Assembly (NCBI GenBank): GCA_040954595.2
Contig: CM082589.2
Span: 2,976,001-3,040,000 of the forward strand
DNA: 64,000 nucleotides
Source of the DNA: Balanoglossus misakiensis
Lineage: Eukaryota; Hemichordata
Direction: 5' to 3'
The translations under genes and the position numbers were made by a program. Below, piece after piece: positions 52,401 to 64,000 of the stretch (its first letter is position 1; each line of letters starts with the position of its first letter). Below the pieces are notes generated by a model that saw only the letters and a program-made list of their open reading frames with translations, was not told where the DNA came from and did no database searches.

Positions 52401-53616
52401 GAAATTTGTCCTTGCGCTGAATCTCGACATTGAAGAGCCTGATTCGCTACTGGATTTGAAGTACACATCAGTGATTGTGCCCCAAGATGTCAATCTGCCT
52501 GCCTTGGAGGGATTTTTGTTTGTCTTACAGGCACTTATAGGTGAGAAAAGTGAAACACTCTTAGAATTAAACCGTGTAAAAAGCAGGAACTGAAGTTCTC
52601 AGATGGCTGATTTGAGACATTTCTCAGAGTTTTGTTGGTGGCGCTGTTGCACCCCCCCCCCCCCACACTGCCCCTGTACATTTCAATTATCATAAACGCG
52701 GTCCATTTCCATATTGTGTAGTTGTGCATACAATACACAGGTCACTAGACGGTCTTTGGTGGTTGTTCTCTCTGTCTGGGGTTTCAGGAAATGACTTTCC
52801 TCTCACATCAGAGGAACAGGAAATGTATCAAGTTCTTTACAGGAAGAGACTTGAGTACAGCCATTTCCTATTTGAGGCTTTGTAGAAAAAAAATGATTTC
52901 CTACAAGTTATACATTAGGCTACAAAAAGGTTTACAAATGAATTGCTGGGGATTGCAATTTCAACTAACCAACTCAAAATCCATTTACAATTCAGGTATT
53001 TTTAAAAAATATAACTAGTAACCTTTGTTTAAATTGTTTATTTTTGTTTGACAGACTTGGGCAGTGGTAAACCACAGGTTTTGTGTCAGTTAAGCTCAGA
53101 AGAAGGAAGAAATATTTACAGCTTAGTAAGTGCCAATTATTGTATCACCAATACATAACCTCACGGGTCACTCCTAAAAACAAAGTAACTCATTTAAGAC
53201 CGTAGGTGGCGCTATGCCATAACTTGACATTGGTACCTCCTTGCTAACATTGATCTGATTTTAACAATTTGTGGATGAAATGTTAATCAGTCTTTTTGCT
53301 AACTATAGTAAATTTTATGTTAGCTGCGTTTGCGTATTTTTAAATTCTAATTTTTGTTGCTGTAATTTTTCCGTTTTTTCTTCGACAGTTGCGAGAAGTC
53401 TTGTCAAATCGAATCATCGAGCTGACCTATAAACATCCCATATTACTGCCGGTGTGGGTGAAATACACCAGGAGTCGAGACTTCCTGGAGTCTCTTGGAG
53501 TGAAACAACAGAAAATACATGGACTGAAAATTGCCGCATTTCCGTCAGAAGGAGACAACTACAAAACACTTCAACTGGCCTATTTTCTAACAGCAGCTCT
53601 GTTTGTTGAGTTCTAA
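49432..53616 (+). CDS. Uncharacterised multi-exon protein gene (at least 6 exons)
   Basis: Exons with matching phases and GT-AG sites: 49432-49645, 51660-51811, 51937-52079, 52291-52540, 53055-53125 and 53389-53616 (stop). From the Met at 49461 the product is 342 residues. That Met has a poor context and an acceptor precedes the exon, so upstream exons are likely. The predicted protein starts acidic and polar (MGSLAVDSGIDESD), then has a helical section (ELQQEIKDTLVPLV, TWRECLIHLVQFSLRDRLTAIVKYFQHL), a segment ending NLPALEGFLFVLQALI, and a C-terminus (YKHPILLPVWVKYTRSRDFLESLGV...LAYFLTAALFVEF). No transmembrane segment, signal peptide or familiar catalytic motif is visible, and I do not recognise the family. 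Low-complexity residues are absent and codon use looks natural, so it is probably real. Intron 1 hosts the palindrome element. Confidence 0.75.
50002..50101 (-). repeat. Diverged 88-bp satellite monomer, reverse orientation
   Basis: Compared with the reverse complement of the array monomer it shares TTTTTCGACTT, the AAATT..GAAAATTT core, ATCATGGGTTATAGC and CATGAAAATC in order. The CATGAAAATCATC motif occurs at 50004 and again at 50092, exactly 88 bp apart, so the satellite period is kept. Many substitutions separate it from the array, so it is an old or distinct subfamily. Confidence 0.85.
50455..50568 (+). repeat. Diverged 88-bp satellite monomer, forward orientation
   Basis: It follows the array monomer in order: TATCAAAA, TTTTGAAAATT, AAGTCGAAAAAT, GATGATTTTCATGAGCTATAA, ACCATGATTTTTTCAAAAA. 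The CATGGG/CCCATG dyad of the array is degraded to CATGAG/ACCATG. It is oriented opposite to the copy at 50002-50101, so the whole element is bounded by inverted relations. Confidence 0.85.
52126..52198. repeat. 33-bp tandem direct repeat (2 copies, period 40)
   Basis: In the intron between 52079 and 52291, the 33 bp at 52126-52158 (from GATTTTGATCACTCACC to AAAAACCT) recur exactly at 52166-52198. A 7-bp spacer separates the copies. It looks like a recent local duplication. Confidence 0.9.
52788..52885 (+). CDS. Possible alternative last exon of the uncharacterised gene
   Basis: After a good acceptor (GGGGTTTCAG) an open frame in the same phase as the preceding exon (52291-52540) encodes 32 residues (GNDFPLTSEEQEMYQVLYRK... 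to FLFEAL) and then TAG. The normal path would instead skip to 53055. Both choices keep the frame, so this may be a mutually exclusive terminal exon giving a different C-terminus. The acidic-to-basic helical composition looks protein-like. No poly(A) signal was located right after it. Confidence 0.4.
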
Positions 53617-53940
53617 CATTAAGGAAGCAGAACACAATTGTTTATCAGCTCTGTAAATTCATCATATTGTTGTTTTTAATTGTTAATTTTTGAATTCTTT
53701 CTTTTTATTTGGATATACGGGAATTAGAACTGACAACTCCAATTAACTTACTATTCAGGATCCATTTATAGCTTTATTTGACCAAAATTAAAGATATGCA
53801 ATCATAACCCAGGTGTAACCCAACATTTTCCATCAAATCAAGACATAAAAAATATGTTTGTTTCTGGAAATAATGTATTATTACAATGAACATAGATTCA
53901 ACAATTTAGTAATGGACATTTACTAAAAAAAATGCAGAGT

Positions 53941-53961
53941 ATATATATATATATATATATA
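53941..53961. repeat. (AT)n microsatellite
   Basis: A pure AT dinucleotide run of 21 bp lies about 325 bp after the stop of the uncharacterised gene, probably in its 3' UTR or just beyond. Confidence 0.95.
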
Positions 53962-54178
53962 CACCAGAGTACTTTTCATTATATCGGATAAACATCTGCT
54001 CATGCCTATGGCAGGGTCAAATGTCATTAGGGTCAGATGTCAACAACAGGGTCAAAGGTCATTGACACATTTCAACACAGGATATGTAGTACATTCTCAG
54101 CTTTAAAACACATTCCTTTCTCTGTATTTATTTTTTTCTTTCGTTGTCAGCGCCATGCTTCACGTGAGATAAAGTGCA

Positions 54179-54184
54179 ATAAAC
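54179..54184 (+). terminator. Candidate poly(A) signal of the uncharacterised gene
   Basis: AATAAA lies 563 bp after the stop codon at 53616. It is a clear canonical signal in a suitable orientation; a nearer variant signal cannot be excluded. Confidence 0.4.
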
Positions 54185-54918
54185 AAACCTTTTCTACTGA
54201 AAGTGGGTGTTTTGTAAATTCATTTGCTATTCTTGTAAATTCTCAAAGATGTGTGGATACCATCAATTGAGCAGGGTGTAAGTGGCTGATAAGGTGTCCA
54301 ATATCATCCCATGTGTTTGAGGTTTTTTTCCCTGAGGTGTTCGTCAATCTGGTCAGGTGGTCATTATCTCACCAGGTGTCCGAACCAAACAAGCAGTCGG
54401 TGTCTTATTCTATCCTGATGACAACCTTATCACCCCTCTATACAATGCATTGCAAGGCCAACAGATTTCACAAAATTCTTGTGGGAGAAAACAATGTTCC
54501 AAAAGGTATCTTACCCTCTTGTGAATTCTTTTGAGGTGTCTCGGCAGGACATACTTCAAACAGTCATAGGGATTTGTCATGTTTTTTCTTGCTTGTCTGA
54601 TTGCTTGCATTCCATCCCAAAGCCCAGTGTCCTGTAGATCAATCCACAACATTAAAAAATGTTAACCCTTTGGTAAGAATCACATCTTTGAAACTAAAGT
54701 GTACTTAGAATATAGTCATTCATATGTGATTATTTATATTGTGACAAAATATGCAAAAGTGTCATTTTTGGCTATTTTTTTAATTTTTGGCCAATAGCAC
54801 ACATCTAAATGATGATGCTTCTTTTCTCTGAAATTATCAAAATATGCTCAAAACACCATTTGTAATCTAGAAACTGCAGTCGTAAAAAGACCCATGCTTT
54901 CTCAAATCTGTTTATCCA

Positions 54919-55221
54919 GTGGAATTGCTGCCTACTCCACAATTTGAGATCATAATGGAAATCTCTGATAAAAATAGAAAGAGATATGCCAAGAATATAT
55001 GCACCTCAAGGAATAAAACATCAATTTCATTTTGTGAAATTTGCGGGGCGTCCAACAAAGATGACTTAGAAGACATGGAGGTATACCAACGTTTGAAATA
55101 TGAAACTCTGTCTGTATACGCTTGCAAGCAAACAGACACAGTAATAAGTTTATTTGCAGATTGCTTTTTTTATTTTTATGATAAAAAAATGAGAAAGTCT
55201 TGGTTGCCATTCCCTTCATAA
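54919..55221 (+). CDS. Possible orphan exon or small ORF (unrecognised)
   Basis: A 100-codon open frame follows an acceptor-like TTTATCCAG. The predicted peptide is mixed and protein-like (MELLPTPQFEIIMEISDKNRKRYAKN at its start, split here only by length) and contains one CEIC pair of cysteines plus an acidic DDLEDME segment. The last third is aromatic-rich (FADCFFYFYDKK). No partner exon with matching phase was identified and no family is recognised. It could be an exon of a gene otherwise out of view, a decayed transposon piece, or chance. Confidence 0.2.
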   Translation: MELLPTPQFEIIMEISDKNRKRYAKNICTSRNKTSISFCEICGASNKDDLEDMEVYQRLKYETLSVYACKQTDTVISLFADCFFYFYDKKMRKSWLPFPS

Positions 55222-58200
55222 AGGTAATAAGTAAGAGGACTGAAACCGTTACTGCTGGAAAAAAATCATTGCTGAAAAATAACTGCCTCAGGTTGCATGC
55301 TTAACTCCCAATTTATTATTTATTCATCGTTTGTTCAGAATTTATGTAATTGAATATTTTTGAATTTCATTTTTGATTAGCTTTTCTTTGAAGGAAACCG
55401 ATTTATATGAAGTAGCCGAATTAATTTTTTAGTGATTCAGGCGCGATAACAATGAAAACCCACGGCAACGAGAAGCCACAGATAGGCAAAAATCAACAAT
55501 AAGAAAATGTCTGGTCTTTGCTCATAAATCAATCATCAGTCGTGAAATCCCAGCAGACCAGATGGGAACAAAGAAATTAAGATGGATAAAACACTATATG
55601 AGTAATCCCCATGGTCAAGCCCAAGATTAAGAAATTCAGAAAAATGGTAAAAAAAATTAAACCTATCTAAATGGAGTGATTTCCTGATCAAGAGTGGCAT
55701 TTAATATTGTGTGTGAGTCTCAATAATCAAACAAAGTCAATTCCCTAGAGTTGACAAATCGCTGAGATTACGGTTTTATGAAAAAAATAATAATGATCCA
55801 TGATGGTGTTTGTTTGATATTATTGTCTTATTTCTTAAAAAAATAAGTTCCCTCGGAATAGCCGAAAGTCGCTTTGCACGGATCTCTTGGGGTGTCTTGA
55901 TTATCGTGTACTATTAGCAGCTTTTAAAATTCGTGAACAGATCTGCATGGTGCCATGTATTTGCACTCCATTTTTTTTCCCTCTGCAGTCGGCGCCTTTT
56001 GATGTTGCAGAGCGACACTGCGAAGGCTCTCCACACGAATCAATACTCGGGAGGTGATTACCCAGAATGCCTCTGGCAATGGTAAACTATGGAAGATCAG
56101 TTTCAAAGGAGTCGACGGATCTGCCGACTGCTGAGCCTAAGCCAGTGAAAATAACACGCTGGCTGAAACTCTTTTCTAGTCCAAACAAAAGGAAGTGTTT
56201 AATACAGTTAAAATGCGAAAACATACTTGCACTGTGCCTTCATTAAGCGTTATTGATTTGCTGTGTGGCTGCAGTGATATCATTACATTAGGGTACTAAC
56301 CAGAGCCCGCTGCTTCTTGGCATTTACCACTAGTGTCTGCTGGGAATAGCAATTATCTCACACTCTGAAGAACTAATGAAAGAGATATATTTTATCTTTG
56401 AAATCTTCTCTGAAGGCACATCTTCAGTTTTGTTTTGTTTTTCCAGATTCGTGACTAACTCTGACTCTCCAGAGCTGCCCTTGACCTTGAAACGGGCCGC
56501 CCCAAGTGCATGCTGGTTGTCAGTTGCGCAACATGGCTCTGTTTTTCTATTCTGAGGCGTCTTTCATGTGGCCTTGATGCAAGCTCAGCTTATAGACAAG
56601 TCGGCATGGAAACTGTGAATCCATGGCTTCAGGGTTTTTATGCTTGAAATGAAAATCCACAAGGACATGTTCTCTGCAACTGAATCCTTCTGTTTCAAAC
56701 TGTTTCAACCACAAGACATTTTTAAAGTGTCTTTTTCTCTGAATGTTGTCCCATACACATTAAGTTAGAAATAAAAATTTTCCAAATTCTTTTTGACTTG
56801 ACAATCTGATAGTCCAATTAACTCTACCTAAAATTTCTGAAGTAAAATATAATGGTTTCAAATTTTTTTGAAATGTGCTGTCCAAAGTTGCAAGTGTTTG
56901 AATTCTTTATTTTGCCATTCTTCGTGGGCCGGCTTGTCTATCTTAATGGCAAGTTGTGTAAGAAACTGAGGAAAGCCTGTACAGTGTGCCATTAAGTTGT
57001 CACAACAATTAGTGTCGGTCGACAAGTCAAAGGGAGAAATCAATGTGTTGTGAAACTGGTGTGTGTGTGATGATTGAGGGTCAGATATGGAGAGAATTTG
57101 GCAGGGTGAGGATCATGTGTGTCAGAGACATACACTGCAGACAAACACCAACAGATGGGCACCCCAAATCCTGAAATGCTAGTCATTCTGCTACTGTGAG
57201 TAACCGAAAAGAGGTTTTCAAAACAAACAACAAAAAGAGAGACCCTGGGTTCTCTTCTGTACACGCAGATGCACGGACAGGATTAACTCCTGGACAGTGA
57301 AAGCACTTTAAATTGACATTGTTGGAAGCAATCATGCAGAATACAAGTGGCAAATCTCACTTAATAGCAAGAGAGGGAGAGAGAGAGATCGAAAAAGGGG
57401 GATTTACTTGCATTGAGGATGGCTCTATTGTTCAGGGATTGGTCCCCTCCCAAAGGGTTGTCCTGCACTCTTCTGAAAACATATACAAATAGAAGAATAC
57501 ATTTTGGTCAGGGGACCCTCCTCGTCGGGGCTGACTTCTTTAAGCTGTACACTGCCCCCCCCCCTCTCCACTCCACCAACACCCCCTGAGGGCATCTTTT
57601 TTTGTCCCCTTGGGGTTTTTGCCACATCCCCGTTGCACGTGCAACTCAAGTGCCGCAATTGATACATTGTAAAGCATTTCGGTTTATGCTCCCTGTTCCC
57701 TCGATGTTCCACGGCGTAAAACGCACGCTAAATGCGGAGGAAGTGGCCAATCAAAGAGGCCCCCGGATCTCGGCGCGTTTGATGCCGGATCCAGTTTCGG
57801 AGTAGGATATGCGGATTTGCAGCGCTGTGGTCCCTATCGGGGGTCGTGTCACTTCAATCAACAAGTACGAATCAGACAAGCCCTGTAGAGATGAATTCAT
57901 CCGTTTCACCATCGGGCTATTACTTCAAATCTGAAAACAAATGTGCCAAAGGACTTCATTTATGTAATCAGTCCGCCATGGAAAATTTTGACCAAACAAA
58001 ATAAATATTAAAATAATTTGTAGTATTTCTCCCTTTGTATTATTTAAGCTCATTTTGTGAAACATGAATTTGTAAACAACAAACAGTGGAATGCTGTATA
58101 TGAGGTGGCAAGCTTACATTCTGTCTGTCATATGCTTGCCTGAATTTTTTAAAAGGAATTATTAGACAGCGAAATCAGACAAGTAGATTGTACATTTCAT

Positions 58201-59910
58201 GGTGTTTGTGACACTCATCTGACGCCAATACCAGTACAAGAGAAAATCCTGCAAGTTTATTTTTTAAGTGTCTGGTTGAAAATAAAATTGAGATGATCTC
58301 AGAGCCCACTTGTCATTGTACAGAGTGCATGCTGAATGGATACCACAAGTCTGTAGTTAATTGACATGGTTTCTGGAGTGTGTAGAAACCTCTAGTGGGA
58401 TCTGTAAGTACAGACACAAACACAGAAAATCACTCAAGGTGAGTTTAATTCACCACATTCTCAGATTCCCCCCACACAAGTCTATAATACACACTCCCGG
58501 CCTGACCGAACGCTGAATTCCCTGGCATCAGGTTAATGAACTCTCAACACAAGAAATCGTCTCCAAAGCCAGTGTAAACATCCTCGGAGAAATTTCCACC
58601 TGAGAAATTTAGTCAAGGCGTAATCGAAACCCACTGTCGTGACGTGGGAGATGAAACAATTATCAGCAACCGACACTGAACTTTGTAGAGAACGTTAAGT
58701 GTGCATTCACAATATCTCCCAGGTGTCCTTGAGAAAACATGGCCGCCAAATGGAACAGTTTTTGTGAGAAAGGAAATCAATTGAGAAAATATTTTGGTAA
58801 TCTTAGACGCCTGAATGGAGCAAACCTCTCTGCACCACACAACAATGTAGACAGTTCATGTGAACTTCTGTTTTCTTTCAAAAGACAGGAAACTGCACAT
58901 CAAAGCTAATTTGATTGTGTTTGTCAAGATTGGTACTCTTTCAACACTCTCCATTGATGGAAATTGGTCTGTTTTATTTTTAGTTGGTGAGGTTTTAAAA
59001 TTTATTCAATCAGTACATTCAGTGATTCAACATGAGTAACACAAAGTACATAGAGATACATTTTCTCATGATTGTTACTGGAGTTTCTTAACTAGAATAA
59101 TTGCAGCAGTCCATCTTACATTAAAAGCAATGGCAGAAAATGATAATACACAACTATTGCAATTTTATTGACAGAATTTGGAGGTTTCTAACATTATAAG
59201 GGTTTGATCATTGATTTTTATTTTTTATCACAGAATTTAAACAGAATTTTTTTCCAATGTAAACAACTGCAGTCAAGAAACTACTTGCTTGAAGCCAGAG
59301 AAAAGGATGCTTACTCTCTCAAAATAAATTTATCCACTGCACGGTAAATTGACCCCTGTGGCGATGAATTGCCTAGAAATATATATCAGAATAAATGCAG
59401 GAATACCACAGTATACTGACAAACAGTTCTGGTTTTTCACTCTCAGGCAGAACAACTCATAAACACACATGTTGTCTTTTTACTATGATAGTCACACAAC
59501 TTGCAGGGGATTTCTGTACTTGAAGACGAAAAATCAACATGGTTGATGTCAGCTGTGTCGATTTCATTGTTGGTGATGTTGATTTCATTGTTGACTCATA
59601 TTATTTCATGGGATTACAAATCTATCTTGTCAAGAGTAGAGGATTATTTTAATCAATGTACTGTTCTCTGTATTTTTCCTCTTTGTTTTGCGTCATGTGG
59701 ATTAATAAAGACACAGTCGGCGGTCAGCGGCATCATTTGTGGGTGATTAATCCCATCACAGTCGTGAATTTCATTGCCCAGTTCTTTGTTTCGCGAAGGT
59801 CGAAATGTTCATTTCACTTCATTGTTTGAAATGGACAGAGTTTATTTAGCTGTGTTCTGTGTGTGCCTTCAGGACGACTTAGACTCGAAGATGACCACAT
59901 GTTCTGCGGA

Positions 59911-59941
59911 GTGACCACAGAATGACCGCAGCTGTGGTCAC
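59911..59941. other. Short perfect hairpin
   Basis: GTGACCACAG (59911-59920) is perfectly complementary to CTGTGGTCAC (59932-59941) across an 11-nt loop. The surrounding sequence repeats TGACCACA-like words (59891 and 59922). The arms contain TGTGGT, a Runx-type core motif, so clustered binding sites are possible; function is not shown. Confidence 0.6.
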
Positions 59942-61459
59942 TACGACCCTTTGAAGTGGATTTAATTTCTCACTGATCATTCTCATGGGTGATATTAAAA
60001 GTTAATAAACTGTAATAATTCCCTTTAATCATTTAATTTTTACTACTTTATAATCTTCAACTGAAAATGCATTTATCTGTCAAAACATGCCGAATAAAGC
60101 TGCTTATTATTTTATTATCAAACTGATGCTACATTTGGCACATTTGTGTTAAAAAAACAATAATCAACTTTCACTTTTCATAGACACATAAAAAGTGGGG
60201 TCCATTATTATATTAATGATTTATTACTCACTGTCATAAAAAAACTGAATTTAAAAGCAAAACTGCTTTTTAATTTTGTGATGAATTAGTTTCAGAAATT
60301 AAGGGAGATTTGAAGTTAATTATTAAATTATGATGTAAAACAAGCTCTGGGTATTTTGTGGAAGAAAGTACATTGTGCTATTTAATTTCAGAGGTCAGTC
60401 ACCCAAATTTAATATTAACACAGTAGTTCTACTGTGTGCTTTTCTAATGCCTACATTTACACGGACTGCAATGTCAATATTTTCTGTCTATATTGGAAAA
60501 AATCAATCTGCTGGTTACATAGTACTACATGTATTAACAGCAAGTTATTATTTGACAACAGATGATACAATTTTGCCTAACTGCTCCAAACTGTTCGTGT
60601 CATTAGAGCAGTTCTGTGCCATTGCCTAACTGTTCACTATTCGGCGAATGGCTGTTGTCGGTGGGTACACATATGTTACCTAACTCAGTACATAGAGTGA
60701 TCATTCATTCACTACATATACACATGTACATTAACATAAACAGTGTCTTGTATCAACATAATTAATGTAAACCCCACCCCTTCGAACCAGACCCTCGCCT
60801 CTGCAAATAATACAATCCAGTAAAGGGCAATGTACGAGAGTCAGCGACATTATGTCGGTAGGTGTCAGCAACGTCTCTGTGGCTTTCAACGTGTAAATCT
60901 GAAAGACAAGCAACCAACCCAGTGATTGGTGAGTATATACCAACTGAGTCTCCATGTCCTAAAACCCACGGCGCTGGCTATACTGACTGTCATTCTGGTT
61001 CTGTTATTAAGGTTGTGGGGCTGACCTCATATGACCCACACATGTGGATAAGCAGGCCCATATGTCATTGTCAATGTGTATATTGTTCAGAGTTAAGGTA
61101 TAGCCATATTGCTTTAGTGAAAACTAGCATTTTGCTCCACACTATTACACACTGAAATCAAGTCACTATTGAAGTCACTGTGATCGATTGCCAGGAGGTT
61201 AAGAGAGCAAGAAAACATGCACAGTTGCGTAGCATTGTCTAGCATGACCGCTAACCTTGTTTATACACAGACTGGAAAAACCCTCTCAAATGAATAACAA
61301 GGAACAACTTTGTTTTGAAAAACTGAAAAGCAACCATGCATTCATAATTGTCACTAGAAAATCTTGTTTCCTACAATGGTTTTATATATATGGAACTGTT
61401 TAATAATTAATGCTTATCCTTTTTTCACCCACAGTTAAAACACTCAGATTGTCTAAATT

Positions 61460-63839
61460 ATGGCTCGCAAAGTTGTTGTAATCGGAGCGGGAGTCATTGG
61501 CCTTTCATCCGCTGTTAACATCTTGGAGAACATCCCTGATGTCACAGTTACCATCATGGCCGACAAGTTTTCCCCAAATACCACCAGTGATGGCGCTGCC
61601 GGATATTGGCAGCCGTTCATTGCTGGAGAAACACCTGAGCATCTTCAAAGGTAAGGATGACTGGCATATTCGTAGTTTTAAAGGAAAGTCACAGATATGT
61701 TAGTGGCCTTTTAACTTTGAAGCATATCAGTGAATATCAGGAACATGATTTTCCCATTATAATTAAATGTCCAATATTCTGTTTATCATCATACCATATG
61801 TGCGTAGTAATAAAAAAAACTTATGTTGGATCGTTGAAAAATGAAATCATGTCCAGACTTGAATTTGGTTATTTTCAATAATGACATAGCTGACAGTACG
61901 CATATAGACTGTGTTGATAAAGTGAATAATGGGCATTTCATTTTGCTTTTACTTTAATAAAGAAACTACCATTGATGCATAAAACACAATTGCTCCTAAT
62001 AATAACATTTCTGATGCATGATAAATGAGTTCATTTGTACTATTTGAATATTCAAACATCCTGAAATTATTTTGTGAATATTCTCCCTCTGTACACAAGC
62101 CGCTGGTCAACAGCTACATTTCGACACTTGGAGGCGCTGTTAAAGACAGAAGAGTCATCAGTTGCCGGGGTTACCACAGTCTCTGCATATACGACCTCCA
62201 AAGAACCCATACAGGTAATGTTGTTGATAAAATAGTATTGAACTACAGAAAATTATTTGCACATGCACACACTTACAGAAAACATTTTCAGATATTTCAG
62301 TTGTTATTTACATTTTAGTTTCTTAAATCTATTATGTTGTTCTGGTCACTGAAAACAATTCTGAATGACTGGTTGTCAAAGCTGTACTTGTACATGGACA
62401 TAACACTGGAATACTCCATACTTTGTACATCCGGCAGGATGAGTATTGGTCAAGTACTGTCTACAATTACAGACATATGCCAGAAGGGGAAATCTCAAAG
62501 CAGTTTCCGCAAGCCAGGTAAGTTTTCATATGAACATTCATTTGTCAAACAAAAATAACCTACCGGTACAACCCTCCCTGGTAAAAATGGAAGGTTTACC
62601 ATTCCACGCAGGAATATCTGTTTGATTTTGTTACTTTTTGAGCGTGTTTCTTCTACTTTTTTGCAGATATGGAGTATTCTTCACTTCAATTCTTTCTGAA
62701 TGCAGAATGTACCTGCCATGGCTTATGAGAAGGTAAATGGACGTACAAAGTACCTATCAAAGAAAAACTATAAGACTGCACTGAATTATGACACAGAAAC
62801 ACGTTCCTGTGATCTGTAAATGATGCTTTTTTGCTCAATTATTTTACAGATTTAAGGAAATGGGTGGGAAGATCATGAATAGGAGAGTTTTAGATCTGCA
62901 AGAGGTAAGGTCGATATGTCTGCATTTATTCACAGGTTAATCCTTTCCATTTCATGCCAATATTGTCTTATTTCAGTCTCCATATTTATTATTATGATGT
63001 AACAATTGTTATCACAGCTTTCAGGTCACTATGATGTCATCGTTAACTGTGCTGGACTAAGTGCAAGGTCATTGGTCAATGACAACAACCTTCAACCAAT
63101 CAGAGGACAGGTGATCAGGGTAAGCTTCAGTACACTGTAAAGCACAAATAATTTTGTATACAGGCACCTCTAATTAACATATGCCTATATATGGTGTCTA
63201 AAAGTACAGCCAATTTTAAGATTTACTTATGACTGCATTTTCTTCAGGTCAAAGCACCTTGGATCAAACATTTCGCAGAGGACATGCAAACTGGAGCGTA
63301 TGTGATACCATGGTAAGTAAGGAGTGTCGACACCCAGTAATATGCAATAATTCCTTAACCTTTGATCTGAGAAAATATCCAAATCAAGGGATTGATTTTT
63401 TCAACCTCCTAGCTTTATCAACCTGAAAAACATCATCTTTTCTATATTTCAGTATAAACAATGTTGTGCTCGGTGGAACTTTCCAGAGAGGAAATTGGAA
63501 TACACATCCGGATGAGGAAGACAGGAAGAGAATATTTGAAGGTTGCTGCGCTCTGTATCCAAGTCTTAAGGTGAATGTGTTTTGTATTAAATTACATAAT
63601 ATTCGGCCATTTTGAAGTAAAACTTAGAAGTTGTGTGTTCCTGGTCTCACAGATAAAGCAGTACAATTTAACAATACGTCTATTCTTGTGTTGTGTTGTG
63701 TACAAATGAAAATAATCTTTGTGTTCTGCTTTGTCAACAGCATGCAGTCATAGACTATGAATGGGTCGGACTCAGGCCCGGAAGAGATAGTGTACGACTG
63801 GAAAAAGAAGTGAGAAAAGTTAAAGGAAAAGACATGAAA
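61460..63839 (+). CDS. D-amino-acid / D-aspartate oxidase, 5' nine exons (runs off the window)
   Basis: Exons 61460-61650, 62100-62214, 62438-62517, 62667-62732, 62850-62904, 63018-63119, 63248-63312, 63453-63570 and 63741-63839. All have GT-AG sites and consistent phases, giving 297 residues; the family has about 340, so roughly 40 C-terminal residues lie beyond 64000. The enzyme uses FAD to oxidise D-amino acids to 2-oxo acids with ammonia and hydrogen peroxide, usually in peroxisomes. Residues 5-14 (VVVIGAGVIG) are the FAD-binding GxGxxG turn; further marks are TSDGAAGYWQP, MYLPWL, YDVIVNCAGLSA, PIRGQVIRVKAPW, YVIPC, VVLGGTFQRGNWN and WVGLRPGRDSVRLE with the substrate-binding Arg. D-aspartate oxidase is slightly favoured by the DKFSPNTTSD start, but the choice is not firm. 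An acceptor at 61434 implies an upstream 5' UTR exon. The last donor is GTACGT at 63840. Confidence 0.93.
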
Positions 63840-64000
63840 GTACGTAAAGAGAGATTGGACAATAGTTCCAAATTAAGATTAAGACGTACACCATTGAAAC
63901 TAGTCTGTACTATAGTCAAACACACAGTGAAGCCATAATCCCACATTAAAATATCAGTTTAACAAAATGATGGCAATTTAGTGATTTTGCGCCATATATG

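Larger units (their letters stand above)
53617..61434. other. Long stretch without a recognised gene
   Basis: Apart from the 3' UTR of the uncharacterised gene and a weak ORF at 54919-55221, no exon could be supported here. It holds an (AT)n microsatellite at 53941-53961, a 10-C run (57555-57564), a GA-rich tract near 57368-57388 and a 10-bp-arm hairpin at 59911-59941. Sequence is AT-rich, especially 60000-60400. A noncoding first exon of the oxidase gene probably lies near the right end. Confidence 0.45.

Noticed and set aside
62025-62318. 97-codon ORF over oxidase exon 2
   Set aside because: A different frame in the same place matches the oxidase family and joins exons 1 and 3 with correct phase.

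Overview
The window is nuclear DNA from an animal, most likely a marine invertebrate. It has multi-exon genes with GT-AG introns, metazoan gene families (UTP23, EIF3H, a SPRY/SOCS-box protein, a D-amino-acid/D-aspartate oxidase), poly(A) signals and a long satellite array. I cannot fix the phylum from sequence alone. Protein similarities were judged from knowledge of the families, not by a database search.

Layout. (1) 1-28063: one tandem array of an 88-bp satellite monomer, about 319 copies, open on the left and broken by a 100-N assembly gap at 14113-14212. It carries higher-order repeats of 35 and 15 monomers. (2) 28064-32192: single-copy flank with one weak small ORF. (3) 32193-36385: a head-to-head pair, UTP23 (minus, 3 exons) and EIF3H (plus, 7 exons), with start codons 671 bp apart; both act in making or using ribosomes. 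(4) 36386-41020: no gene recognised. (5) 41021-41695: a one-exon SPRY domain/SOCS-box gene on the minus strand. (6) 41696-49431: no gene recognised. (7) 49432-53616: an unrecognised gene of at least six exons on the plus strand, with a possible alternative last exon. Its first visible intron holds a nested-palindrome element (49843-50568). (8) 53617-61434: no recognised gene. (9) 61435-64000: a flavin-dependent D-amino-acid/D-aspartate oxidase gene on the plus strand, nine exons visible, cut by the window edge.

The most unusual observation joins regions 1 and 7. The foldback-like element at 49843-50568 contains diverged copies of the 88-bp satellite monomer in both orientations, and one copy keeps an exact 88-bp spacing. 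The satellite family therefore also exists as part of a dispersed, hairpin-rich, possibly mobile element.
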